This document shows positions 17,504 to 25,209 of a stretch of DNA of 64,000 nucleotides, one piece after another. This DNA is from QZKY01 sp942492925. Lineage in GTDB: Bacteria; Pseudomonadota; Gammaproteobacteria; Burkholderiales; Burkholderiaceae_D. The notes under the pieces were generated by a model. That model had not been told where the DNA came from. It saw nothing but the letters and a program-made list of their open reading frames with translations, and did no database searches. The position numbers were made by a program, and so were the translations under genes. Location: the NCBI GenBank assembly GCA_942492925.1, contig OW818641.1, forward strand, positions 1,426,001 to 1,490,000, written 5' to 3'. How positions within the stretch are numbered: position 1 is the stretch's first letter; the number at the start of each line of letters is the position of its first letter.

Positions 17504-17944
17504 ATGACGATTGAAACTGATCACGAGTTGAAAGATATTTTCAAAAGCTGCAAGACGATTGCGGTCGTGGGGTGTTCGCCGTGGCCCGAGCGTGCAGGTC
17601 ACTACGTCCCGCAATTTTTGCAAAAGCTGGGCTATCGGATTATTCCTGTTAACCCGGGGCACGAGGAATTGCTGGGAGAACGTTGCTATCCCTCCTTGCG
17701 TGAGATTCCCGAGCGGGTGGATATGGTCGAGTGTTTTCGTCGTTCCGAAGAAATGATGGCGATTGTGGAGGATGCCATCGCCATCGGCGCGAAAGTGGTC
17801 TGGATGCAACTGGGCGTGATCAATGAAGAAGCAGCTGCGCGCGCAGAAGCGGCAGGATTGAAGGTGGTCATGGATCGGTGCCCGAAAATCGATTACCCGG
17901 CCTTGTTTTTCAAACCCATGTTTCCCGATGCGGAATCGGCCTAG
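17504..17944 (+). CDS. CoA-binding domain protein (YccU-like)
   Basis: 146 residues comprising a single Rossmann-like CoA-binding domain: KTIAVVGCSPWPERAGHYV near the N terminus, VNPGHEELLGERCYPSL, and KVVWMQLGVINEEAA. It resembles the CoA-binding domain of succinyl-CoA synthetase but lacks catalytic domains. Members such as E. coli YccU have no established function. It lies between gluQ and a DEDDh exonuclease gene with short gaps, so co-transcription is plausible without implying shared function. Confidence 0.9.
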   Translation: MTIETDHELKDIFKSCKTIAVVGCSPWPERAGHYVPQFLQKLGYRIIPVNPGHEELLGERCYPSLREIPERVDMVECFRRSEEMMAIVEDAIAIGAKVVWMQLGVINEEAAARAEAAGLKVVMDRCPKIDYPALFFKPMFPDAESA

Positions 17945-17972
17945 ACCACATGCAAAGCGATACCCATAAGTG

Positions 17973-18683
17973 ATGAAGCTGAACTGGTTGCGAAAGATGC
18001 TGGGGGGCGGTCAAGCGCTGACCGCAGAACAGGCGGGGCGACTGACCGCCTGGCGCAATCTGCCGAAAATTTCCCGCAACGGCAAGCTGGATGCGATGCG
18101 TTTCGTGGTCATCGATGTCGAGAGCAGTGGATTGAACCTGGGACGTGATCACCTGATTGCCATCGGTGCCGTGGCAGTCACAAACGGCAAGGTCGACATG
18201 GCCGATAGTTTTGAGGTGGTGTTGCAGCAAATCGAAACCAGCAGCCATGAAAACATCGTGATTCATGGCATCGGCGGTAGTGCGCAACGCAATGGCGTGC
18301 CGCCTGTGGAGGCTTTGCTGGCCTTTCTTGATTATCTCCAGAAATCGCCGCTGGTCGCGTTTCATGTCACCTTCGATGAAACCATGATCCGTCGGGCGAT
18401 GAAACAGTTTCTAGGGTTCCGTTTCCGGCATGACTGGCTGGATCTGGCGTATGTGGTGCCGGGGCTTTTCCCGGAACTCTCAAAGGAATATCGCGTGCTG
18501 GATGAATGGCAGGATCATTTCGGCATTCAGAATGTTGCGCGCCATAATGCGGTGGCGGATGCGATCAGTACCGCGCAACTTTTTTTGCTGGCGGCCAGGC
18601 AGGCTCGCAAAAAACGCATCGATAGTTTCCATGCCTTGTTGCACGTTGAAAAAGCGCAGCGGTGGGTGAGTTGGGAGACATAA
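17973..18683 (+). CDS. DEDDh-family 3'-5' exonuclease (DnaQ/PolC-like)
   Basis: 236 residues from the ATG at 17973. Exonuclease motifs are VIDVESSGLNLGRDHLIAIG (ExoI, DxE), AFHVTFDETMI (ExoII) and ARHNAVADA (ExoIII, H...D). It is a stand-alone nuclease distinct from dnaQ 4 kb upstream; the N-terminal 45 residues (RKMLGGGQALTAEQAGRL) are basic and not part of the fold. Related proteins often accompany a CBS/nucleotidyltransferase gene, not seen here. Substrate and role are unknown. A bidirectional terminator separates it from rpmG. Confidence 0.9.
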   Translation: MKLNWLRKMLGGGQALTAEQAGRLTAWRNLPKISRNGKLDAMRFVVIDVESSGLNLGRDHLIAIGAVAVTNGKVDMADSFEVVLQQIETSSHENIVIHGIGGSAQRNGVPPVEALLAFLDYLQKSPLVAFHVTFDETMIRRAMKQFLGFRFRHDWLDLAYVVPGLFPELSKEYRVLDEWQDHFGIQNVARHNAVADAISTAQLFLLAARQARKKRIDSFHALLHVEKAQRWVSWET

Positions 18684-18718
18684 AAAAACCCCGCCAGACA
18701 AATCGGGCAGGGTTTTTT
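18682..18718. terminator. Bidirectional terminator between exonuclease gene and rpmG
   Basis: An A-run, a GC-rich imperfect stem (ACCCCGCC with GGGCAGGGT) and a T-run lie between the two convergent genes. The A and T tracts on both sides allow it to stop transcription from either strand. Confidence 0.85.
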
Positions 18719-18734
18719 GCTGAAGCGGGCAAGA

Positions 18735-18902
18735 TTACTTGATCTTGGCTTCCTTGTAAGGCACGTGCTTGCGCGCTTTCGGATCGAACTTGATGATTTC
18801 CATCTTGTCCGGCGTGGTGCGCTTGTTTTTGGTGGTCGTATAGAAATGACCCGTGCCTGCGGTCGATTCCAGCTTGATTTTCTCGCGGCCCGATTTCGCC
18901 AT
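18735..18902 (-). CDS. rpmG: 50S ribosomal protein L33
   Basis: 55 residues read directly from the minus strand, starting MAKSGREKIKLESTAGTGHF and ending KHVPYKEAKIK, a full and typical proteobacterial L33. The zinc-binding Cys residues of some L33 forms are absent, making this the Cys-minus type. It follows rpmB by 22 bases in the usual rpmB-rpmG order and is expected to be co-transcribed with it. Confidence 0.97.
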   Translation of the reverse strand: MAKSGREKIKLESTAGTGHFYTTTKNKRTTPDKMEIIKFDPKARKHVPYKEAKIK

Positions 18903-18924
18903 GATAATTCCTTTACTGTACTAG

Positions 18925-19161
18925 TTAGATTTTTTCGCCACGGGCGCGCATGTCAGCCAGTACGGCATCAATGCCGATCTTGTCGATGACGCGCAAACCG
19001 GCGTTGGACACACGCAGGGAAACCCAGCGATTTTCGGATTCAACAAAAATGCGGCGATTTTGCAGGTTCGGCAGCCAGCGGCGCTTGGTCTTGTTGTTGG
19101 CGTGGGAAACGTTATTGCCAGACATCGGCCCTTTCCCGGTTACTTGGCAAACTTTTGCCAT
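18925..19161 (-). CDS. rpmB: 50S ribosomal protein L28
   Basis: 78 residues starting MAKVCQVTGKGPMSGNNVSH, the standard L28 length and N terminus. An in-frame ATG at 19185 adds eight residues (MEVFKEHV) not found in the family, and the AAGGAGCATGTC context places the Shine-Dalgarno just before 19161, so the later start is used. L28 is a component of the large ribosomal subunit. Divergent from guaB across 278 bases. Confidence 0.97.
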   Translation of the reverse strand: MAKVCQVTGKGPMSGNNVSHANNKTKRRWLPNLQNRRIFVESENRWVSLRVSNAGLRVIDKIGIDAVLADMRARGEKI

Positions 19162-19367
19162 GACATGCTCCTTAAAAACTTCCAAAATGGGGAAGACGAG
19201 ACTCTATCAAAATTTTTTAGATAATTCAAGAACTTGCGATAAATAATTGTGTCTTTGTGTGCAGCAATTACTTCACAATCATTTTGCCTTGATTTATAAC
19301 AGTCTTCAGTAGAGGGTTTTTCGCTATAAGTCACTGATTGTATAGAGGTTTTTATAAAAATTGCTAT

Positions 19368-19413
19368 AAATTATCATTTGCTCCCTGATAATTTGCGAGA
19401 AGCTCTGTATAAT
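19368..19413 (+). promoter_or_regulatory. guaB promoter region with a 9-bp inverted repeat
   Basis: AAATTATCA and TGATAATTT (19368-19394) form a perfect nine-base inverted repeat over nine bases. The consensus -10 hexamer TATAAT lies at 19408-19413, about 27 bases before the guaB ATG. With normal spacing the -35 position (about 19385-19390) falls inside the second arm and has a poor match, so the repeat could be a repressor or activator site. No regulator is identified; PurR of enterics uses a different sequence. Confidence 0.6.
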
Positions 19414-19439
19414 TCGCTTTTGCGTCTATAGGAAATGCT

Positions 19440-20900
19440 ATGCGACTCACTCAAAAAGCACTCACGTTCGATGACGTGCTCCTGCTTCCGGCCTATTCGG
19501 CCATTCTCCCCACGAATACCTCTCTCAGAACGCGCCTCACGCGTACGATTTCACTAAACATTCCGCTGATGTCTGCGGCGATGGATACGGTGACGGAATC
19601 GCGCTTGGCCATTGCCATGGCGCAGGAGGGCGGTATTGGGATTATTCACAAGAATTTGAATGCGCGCGATCAGGCGCGCGAAGTCACACGCGTGAAACGC
19701 TTTGAATCCGGCGTGGTGCGCGATCCGATTACCATTCCGCCGACCATGCGCATTCGCGATGTGATTGCGATGACAGAACAGTACGGCATCAGCGGTTTCC
19801 CGGTGGTTGAAGGTCGAAAGGTGGTTGGCATCATCACCAACCGCGACTTGCGCTTTGAAGAAGATCTCGACGCGGAAGTGCACGCCAAGATGACGCCGCG
19901 CGAAAAACTGGTGTTCGTTAAAGATGGCGCCCCCTTGGAAGAAGCCAAGCGCTTGATGAATCGCAGCCGCCTGGAGCGTGTCTTGGTCGTCAATGATGAA
20001 TTTGAATTGCGCGGCTTGATTACAGCCAAAGATATTCAAAAGGCGACCACGCATCCGAATGCCTCGCGTGATGAAAACGGCAAGCTGATTGTTGGCGCCG
20101 CCGTGGGCGTGGGTCCGGACAATGACGAGCGCATCGATCTGCTGGTGAAAGCGGGCGTGGATGTGCTCATCGTCGATACGGCGCACGGCCACTCAAAAGG
20201 CGTGCTGGATCGCGTGAAATGGACCAAAACCAATTATCCGCAGGTGCAAGTTGTTGGCGGGAATATCGCGACGGCAGATGGCGCGCGCGCCTTGGTCGAT
20301 CATGGCGCCGATGGCGTGAAGGTCGGCATCGGGCCAGGATCGATTTGTACTACGCGCATTGTGGCCGGTGTGGGCGTGCCGCAAATTACCGCGATTGCGA
20401 ATGTGGCGCAGGTGCTGAAAGGCTCCGGGGTTCCGGTGATCGCCGACGGCGGCATTCGTTATTCGGGCGACATCTCCAAGGCATTGGCCGCCGGTGCGGA
20501 TACCGTGATGATGGGCAGCATGTTCGCTGGTACAGACGAGGCGCCGGGCGAAGTGATCCTCTATCAGGGCCGCAGCTACAAATCGTATCGTGGCATGGGC
20601 AGTCTGGGTGCCATGACGCAGGGGTCGGCGGATCGCTATTTCCAGGAATCGTCGTCCGGTTCGGAAAAACTGGTGCCGGAAGGGATCGAAGGGCGGGTGC
20701 CGTACAAGGGCAGTATCGTGCCGATTCTGTTCCAGTTGACCGGCGGGATACGTTCTTCATTGGGATACTGCGGTTGTGCATCGATTGAGGAATTGCAAAA
20801 CCGTGCCGAATTCGTCGAAATCAGCTCGGCAGGCATGCGCGAATCGCATGTGCATGACGTGCAAATCACGAAGGAAGCGCCGAATTACCGTCTGGATTGA
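19440..20900 (+). CDS. guaB: Inosine-5'-monophosphate dehydrogenase
   Basis: 486 residues, the normal length. It oxidises IMP to XMP with NAD+, the committed step to GMP. The N terminus KALTFDDVLLLPAYSAILP is classical; two CBS domains sit at about 95-210; the catalytic loop reads GPGSICTTRIVAGVG with the active Cys; the flap segment has GSSGSEKLVPEGIEGRVPYK-like residues. It lies upstream of a GGDEF-like gene and guaA, together making a purine locus. Confidence 0.98.
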   Translation: MRLTQKALTFDDVLLLPAYSAILPTNTSLRTRLTRTISLNIPLMSAAMDTVTESRLAIAMAQEGGIGIIHKNLNARDQAREVTRVKRFESGVVRDPITIPPTMRIRDVIAMTEQYGISGFPVVEGRKVVGIITNRDLRFEEDLDAEVHAKMTPREKLVFVKDGAPLEEAKRLMNRSRLERVLVVNDEFELRGLITAKDIQKATTHPNASRDENGKLIVGAAVGVGPDNDERIDLLVKAGVDVLIVDTAHGHSKGVLDRVKWTKTNYPQVQVVGGNIATADGARALVDHGADGVKVGIGPGSICTTRIVAGVGVPQITAIANVAQVLKGSGVPVIADGGIRYSGDISKALAAGADTVMMGSMFAGTDEAPGEVILYQGRSYKSYRGMGSLGAMTQGSADRYFQESSSGSEKLVPEGIEGRVPYKGSIVPILFQLTGGIRSSLGYCGCASIEELQNRAEFVEISSAGMRESHVHDVQITKEAPNYRLD

Positions 20901-20986
20901 CGGGCATTCTGCCGTTCACAGAACCATTTTTATCAGGGTGACCGTGCGCCGGGATAAATACCCGGCCACGCAGGGCGATTTACACG

Positions 20987-21979
20987 ATGAGAAAAGAAGC
21001 TCCTTCGATTGCCATAGATGAAGAACATCTCTTGCGTATCCGGCGGATAGGCAAGAAGCTATTGAATGTCGGCAGCTGTCTGATCACGTTTGGATCACTG
21101 GACGACAAGCAACTTGAAAAAGAGCGATCCATTGCCGGCATCGAGGCGCTGTTCGTCAACAGTCTCCCGCTGGTCAATGCGCCAGAATACGTGGATGATG
21201 CTCGACAGGACCGGTTTTTGTCCACGCACAAGAATGTCGTGGGGGCGCCGTATATTCGATTCTATGCATCCTTTCCGATACGGAGCAAAGCCCATGACAA
21301 TGCCGTGGTTGGGAATGTGCGTTTGCTGGATTACGCGGCGCGTACATTGACCGATGCAGAGCGGGAGAGTTTTGCCGACATCGCGGGCTTGGTCGAGCGA
21401 GAGCTGGAAATGCTGTCAACGGATGCCGTGCGTCAGGATTTGCTGAAAAAGAACTGGAGTTTGCGCCGCGATGCCATGATCGATCCCATCAGCGGAACGT
21501 GGAACCGCATTGCGATTACGCGCATGCTCAAACAAGAAGTGACGCAATGCCGTCAAGACGACAAACCGCTTTCCTTGTTGATGACGGATGTCGATGGGTT
21601 CAAGCAAATCAATGAAACTTACGGGAGCAACATCGGCGATGCCTTGCTGGTCAAGGTGGCGAGTCGCTTGCGTTCCTGCATCCGTCCGCATGACAGCCTT
21701 GGTCGGTACGAGGAAGGAAAATTCATGATTATCCTTCCCGGTGCTTCCCATGAGGTCGCCAAATTGGTTGCAATACGTTTGCAACAAGTGATCAAATCGA
21801 ATGCCGAAACGGTGGGGAGCAAGACCATCGAGGTGACGATCAGTAGTGGGGCCGTTTCTACGGATCGGTTCGGGTCGTCAAACAGCGATGAACTCATTTC
21901 CGTGGCTTATACAACTTTGTTGTCTGCGCAGAAGCTGGGTAATAACAGCATTCTTCAGGCAACGCCGAATAGCAACTGA
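20987..21979 (+). CDS. GAF-like and degenerate GGDEF domain protein between guaB and guaA
   Basis: 330 residues. About 15-140 resembles a GAF sensor domain (APYIRFYASFPIRS). About 160-325 is a GGDEF domain: DPISGTWNRIAITRMLKQEV and DVDGFKQINETYGSNIGDAL are normal, but the signature GGDEF reads EEGKF (residues 242-246), losing the residues needed to bind GTP and metal for catalysis. The inhibitory I-site RxxD is kept as RPHD (233-236), five residues upstream as usual. It is therefore unlikely to be a diguanylate cyclase and could bind c-di-GMP as an effector; that is inference. It lies 86 bases after guaB and 19 before guaA on the same strand. Confidence 0.88.
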   Translation: MRKEAPSIAIDEEHLLRIRRIGKKLLNVGSCLITFGSLDDKQLEKERSIAGIEALFVNSLPLVNAPEYVDDARQDRFLSTHKNVVGAPYIRFYASFPIRSKAHDNAVVGNVRLLDYAARTLTDAERESFADIAGLVERELEMLSTDAVRQDLLKKNWSLRRDAMIDPISGTWNRIAITRMLKQEVTQCRQDDKPLSLLMTDVDGFKQINETYGSNIGDALLVKVASRLRSCIRPHDSLGRYEEGKFMIILPGASHEVAKLVAIRLQQVIKSNAETVGSKTIEVTISSGAVSTDRFGSSNSDELISVAYTTLLSAQKLGNNSILQATPNSN

Positions 21980-21998
21980 TTTTTGAAGATAAATACCC

Positions 21999-23609
21999 AT
22001 GCATACTCGCATCCTCATACTCGATTTCGGTTCTCAGGTCACCCAATTGATTGCACGTCGCGTGCGCGATGCTGGCGTTTTTTCCGAGGTGCATCCGTAT
22101 GATGTCGGCGACGATTTTATTCGTGAGTCAGCAAAGGATGGATTGTTGCGCGGCGTCATTCTGTCTGGTGGGCCGAACAGTGTCACGGAAGGTGATACCC
22201 CGCGTGCGCCGCAGTCGGTATTTGAACTGGGCGTGCCGGTGCTGGGCATTTGTTACGGCATGCAAACGATGGCCGCGCAGCTGGGCGGCAAAGTGGAAAA
22301 CGGCCTGGTGCGTGAATTCGGTTACGCCGAAGTGCAGGCGCGCGGTCATACCGAATTGCTCAAAGGCGTCAACGATTTCGTGACGCCGGAAGGCCACGGC
22401 ATGTTGAAAGTCTGGATGAGTCACGGCGACAAAGTTGTCGATATGCCGCCCGGATTCAAACTGATGGCGTCTACCGACGCTTGTCCGATTGCGGGCATGG
22501 CAGATGAAGCACGCAAGTTTTACGCGGTGCAGTTCCACCCGGAAGTCACGCACACAGTGCAGGGCAAGGCCATTCTCAGCCGTTTTGTGCACGACATTTG
22601 CGGCTGCAAATCCGACTGGAACATGCCGGATTACGTGACCGAAGCGGTTGCATTGATTCGCGAACGAGTCGGCAAAGAAGAAGTCATTCTCGGTTTGTCT
22701 GGTGGCGTGGATTCCAGTGTGGCGGCGGCACTGATTCATCGCGCCATTGGTGATCAGCTGACTTGCGTGTTTGTCGATCACGGCTTGTTGCGCCTCGACG
22801 AAGGCAAGATGGTCATGGACATGTTCGGCAAGAATCTCGGCGTGAAGGTGGTGCATGTGGATGCGACCGCGCAGTTCATGGGGCACTTGAAAGGCGTGGC
22901 GGATCCCGAAGATAAACGCAAGATCATCGGTCGCGAATTCGTTGAAGTGTTTCAGGCTCAGGCAGACAAACTGAAAAATGCCAAGTGGCTCGCGCAAGGC
23001 ACGATTTATCCGGACGTGATTGAAAGCGCGGGGCAAGGCAAAAAAGGGCAAACGATCAAGAGCCACCACAATGTTGGCGGCTTGCCAGAGGACATGAATC
23101 TGAAGTTGCTGGAACCTCTGCGCGATTTGTTCAAGGATGAAGTGCGCGAGCTCGGCGTGGCACTGGGGCTGCCGCACGATATGGTCTATCGCCATCCGTT
23201 CCCCGGGCCGGGGCTGGGCGTGCGTATTCTCGGCGACGTGAAAAAAGAATATGCCGACCTGTTGCGCCGTGCCGATGCCATCTTCATCGAAGAATTGCGG
23301 AACACCTACGCTGACATGCTGGTCGATGGCGAGATGAAACGCATCAGCTGGTACGACGCGACCAGTCAGGCGTTTGCCGTTTTCCTGCCGGTGAAATCCG
23401 TCGGCGTGATGGGCGATGGCCGCAGCTACGACTACGTGGTGGCGCTGCGTGCGGTGCAAACACAGGATTTCATGACCGCCCACTGGGCACACTTGCCGCA
23501 TGAATTGCTGGGGCGCGTCTCCAACCGCATCATCAATGAAGTACGTGGTATTAACCGGGTGGTGTACGACATTTCCGGGAAACCGCCGGCGACGATTGAG
23601 TGGGAGTGA
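21999..23609 (+). CDS. guaA: GMP synthase (glutamine-hydrolysing)
   Basis: 536 residues. It converts XMP to GMP with ATP and glutamine-derived ammonia. The class I amidotransferase domain (1-200) has the nucleophile in VLGICYGMQTM and the His-Glu pair in FHPEVTHT. The ATP-pyrophosphatase P-loop is LGLSGGVDSSVAA, and the dimerisation domain ends in the conserved PPATIEWE. A long antisense frame over it is a shadow. It completes the gua locus begun by guaB. Confidence 0.98.
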   Translation: MHTRILILDFGSQVTQLIARRVRDAGVFSEVHPYDVGDDFIRESAKDGLLRGVILSGGPNSVTEGDTPRAPQSVFELGVPVLGICYGMQTMAAQLGGKVENGLVREFGYAEVQARGHTELLKGVNDFVTPEGHGMLKVWMSHGDKVVDMPPGFKLMASTDACPIAGMADEARKFYAVQFHPEVTHTVQGKAILSRFVHDICGCKSDWNMPDYVTEAVALIRERVGKEEVILGLSGGVDSSVAAALIHRAIGDQLTCVFVDHGLLRLDEGKMVMDMFGKNLGVKVVHVDATAQFMGHLKGVADPEDKRKIIGREFVEVFQAQADKLKNAKWLAQGTIYPDVIESAGQGKKGQTIKSHHNVGGLPEDMNLKLLEPLRDLFKDEVRELGVALGLPHDMVYRHPFPGPGLGVRILGDVKKEYADLLRRADAIFIEELRNTYADMLVDGEMKRISWYDATSQAFAVFLPVKSVGVMGDGRSYDYVVALRAVQTQDFMTAHWAHLPHELLGRVSNRIINEVRGINRVVYDISGKPPATIEWE

Positions 23610-23667
23610 TTTTTCCCCCAACGCTTTGCGACGGACTCATTTTTACCTTGCTGAAGAGGTGATGTTC

Positions 23668-24507
23668 ATGATGAGAAAAATGGTCTGCCTCTTGTGCATG
23701 GGATTGGTACTCGGCATCTCGACGAGTGCTTGTACGCAAAGCGGCTCGCAGCAATCCAGTGGTGACGGAAAGCATCGCCCCATTTTGCTGCGCCAGCAAG
23801 GCAAGGTGTTTGCTTACAGCCTACCCAAAGACTGGACCGTCAGTGAAACAAGCAATGGCATAGACCTCAGTGCACCGGATCGCTTGACGGGCGTGAGTTC
23901 CTCGATTGTTTTTGGGGGGCATGGCAGACAAACCCCGGAAGGACATTTTCGCGCCATTCTGGCGATGATCCCCTTGAAAAATGTGCAGATATTGAAAAAG
24001 TCGCCTACACCGTCTTCCCCCGGTCCTTACGGACTCAAGTGGCAGGGGATTGAAATCGAATTCACGGCAACCAGTAGCGGACAGCCCATCCATGTTCGCG
24101 CCAATTCCCACATTCTTCAGGGGCCAGGGCAATACACCGCCATCCTGACGGGCATACAGGGGCCGACATCGAAGTGGGATGAACTCAAGATGTGGTTGCC
24201 GCAGGTGCGCGACAGTATCGCGCTGACCAACGCATCCATCCCTGCTGCATCGATGGTCAAGGCGATGCCAAAAGCCAGACGCCACGACGATGTTTACGAC
24301 CGCTACAACAAGAGTTGGACCGCGCGTGGCGTATCGCAAGATCGTATGGCGAAAGAGCGTCGGGAGGCCACGATGGGGTATACCCGGCAAAAGGATGAGG
24401 CCACTGGCCGGATCTACGATGTGCCGCTGGATGCTTACAACGCAAGCCGGGGCGGTTACGTCAACCCGGTTCGCCCGACCGAATTGCTGAGCGCGACCAA
24501 TGACTGA
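23668..24507 (+). CDS. Putative exported protein or lipoprotein of unknown function
   Basis: 279 residues from the ATG at 23668, chosen because AGAGG lies eight bases upstream. The N terminus MMRKMVCLLCMGLVLGISTS then AC is a signal sequence; TSAC is an imperfect lipobox, so lipoprotein status is possible, not certain. The mature part has a region of about 150 residues (FAYSLPKDWTVSETSNGIDL onward) that reads like a secreted beta-rich domain with a PsbP/DUF1795-like feel, followed by a charged tail (RRHDDVYDRYNKSWTARGVS). I do not recognise the family with confidence. Convergent with the BaeR-like gene. Confidence 0.72.
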   Translation: MMRKMVCLLCMGLVLGISTSACTQSGSQQSSGDGKHRPILLRQQGKVFAYSLPKDWTVSETSNGIDLSAPDRLTGVSSSIVFGGHGRQTPEGHFRAILAMIPLKNVQILKKSPTPSSPGPYGLKWQGIEIEFTATSSGQPIHVRANSHILQGPGQYTAILTGIQGPTSKWDELKMWLPQVRDSIALTNASIPAASMVKAMPKARRHDDVYDRYNKSWTARGVSQDRMAKERREATMGYTRQKDEATGRIYDVPLDAYNASRGGYVNPVRPTELLSATND

Positions 24508-24522
24508 AAGTGACAGGCAGCG

Positions 24523-25209
24523 TCACCCCTCAAACTTGTACCCCACGCCATACACCGAGCGAATCAATTCGTGATCGGGTGAGGCGACATCCAGCTTTTT
24601 GCGCAGATTTTTGATGTGTGTATCCACTGTGCGATCCGTGACGACGCGGTAATCTTCATACAGTTTATTCATCAGTTGATCGCGCGAAAAGACGCGGCCC
24701 TGGTTGGCGTGGAGCGTTTTCAGCAGCCGGAACTCGACGGGAGTCAGATCCAGTCTGTTCCCGGCATAGGTGGCGGTGTGATGCGTTTCGTCGATGAGGA
24801 GGTGATCAGCGCGGGGCGGCTGATCGCGCCATTGTCCCGACCGGCGCAACAAGGCCTGCACACGCGCCACCACTTCACGTGGACTGAAGGGCTTGCAGAT
24901 GTAATCGTCTGCGCCGATTTGCAAGCCCAGCAGGCGATCCACTTCTTCCACTTTGGCCGTCACCATGATGATGGGCACTTGACTGAAGCTGCGCACTTCC
25001 TGGCAGATCTCGACACCGTTTCGTCCGGGCAGCATCAGGTCGAGCAAAATCAAATCCGGCATGGCAGCCTTGATGGTCGGAACGACGCGTAGACCGTTAT
25101 CGATGTGCTGGGTGCGGAAACTGGCTTTCGCCAGATAATCCACCATCAATGCAGCGAGTTTGGGCTCATCCTCAACGATGAGAATGGTGAGGTCGGACGG
25201 GACATTCAT
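24523..25209 (-). CDS. baeR: OmpR-family response regulator, BaeR-like
   Basis: 228 residues: receiver domain 8-120 with the acidic pocket EDE, phosphoacceptor in LILLDLMLPGRNG, Thr in MVTAK and Lys in CKPF; then a winged-helix DNA-binding domain (about 135-227, ending IRSVYGVGYKFEG). It overlaps the histidine kinase gene by four bases (ATGA). Divergent from the efflux operon across the kinase gene, so it likely controls that operon. Naming as BaeR is by resemblance and efflux context, not proven orthology. Confidence 0.88.
   Translation of the reverse strand: MNVPSDLTILIVEDEPKLAALMVDYLAKASFRTQHIDNGLRVVPTIKAAMPDLILLDLMLPGRNGVEICQEVRSFSQVPIIMVTAKVEEVDRLLGLQIGADDYICKPFSPREVVARVQALLRRSGQWRDQPPRADHLLIDETHHTATYAGNRLDLTPVEFRLLKTLHANQGRVFSRDQLMNKLYEDYRVVTDRTVDTHIKNLRKKLDVASPDHELIRSVYGVGYKFEG

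Noticed and set aside
22128..23621. Long minus-strand open frame of 497 codons over guaA
   Set aside because: It lies entirely across a secure guaA gene, is His/Arg/Gln-rich as expected from the antisense of a biased frame, and has no domain pattern.
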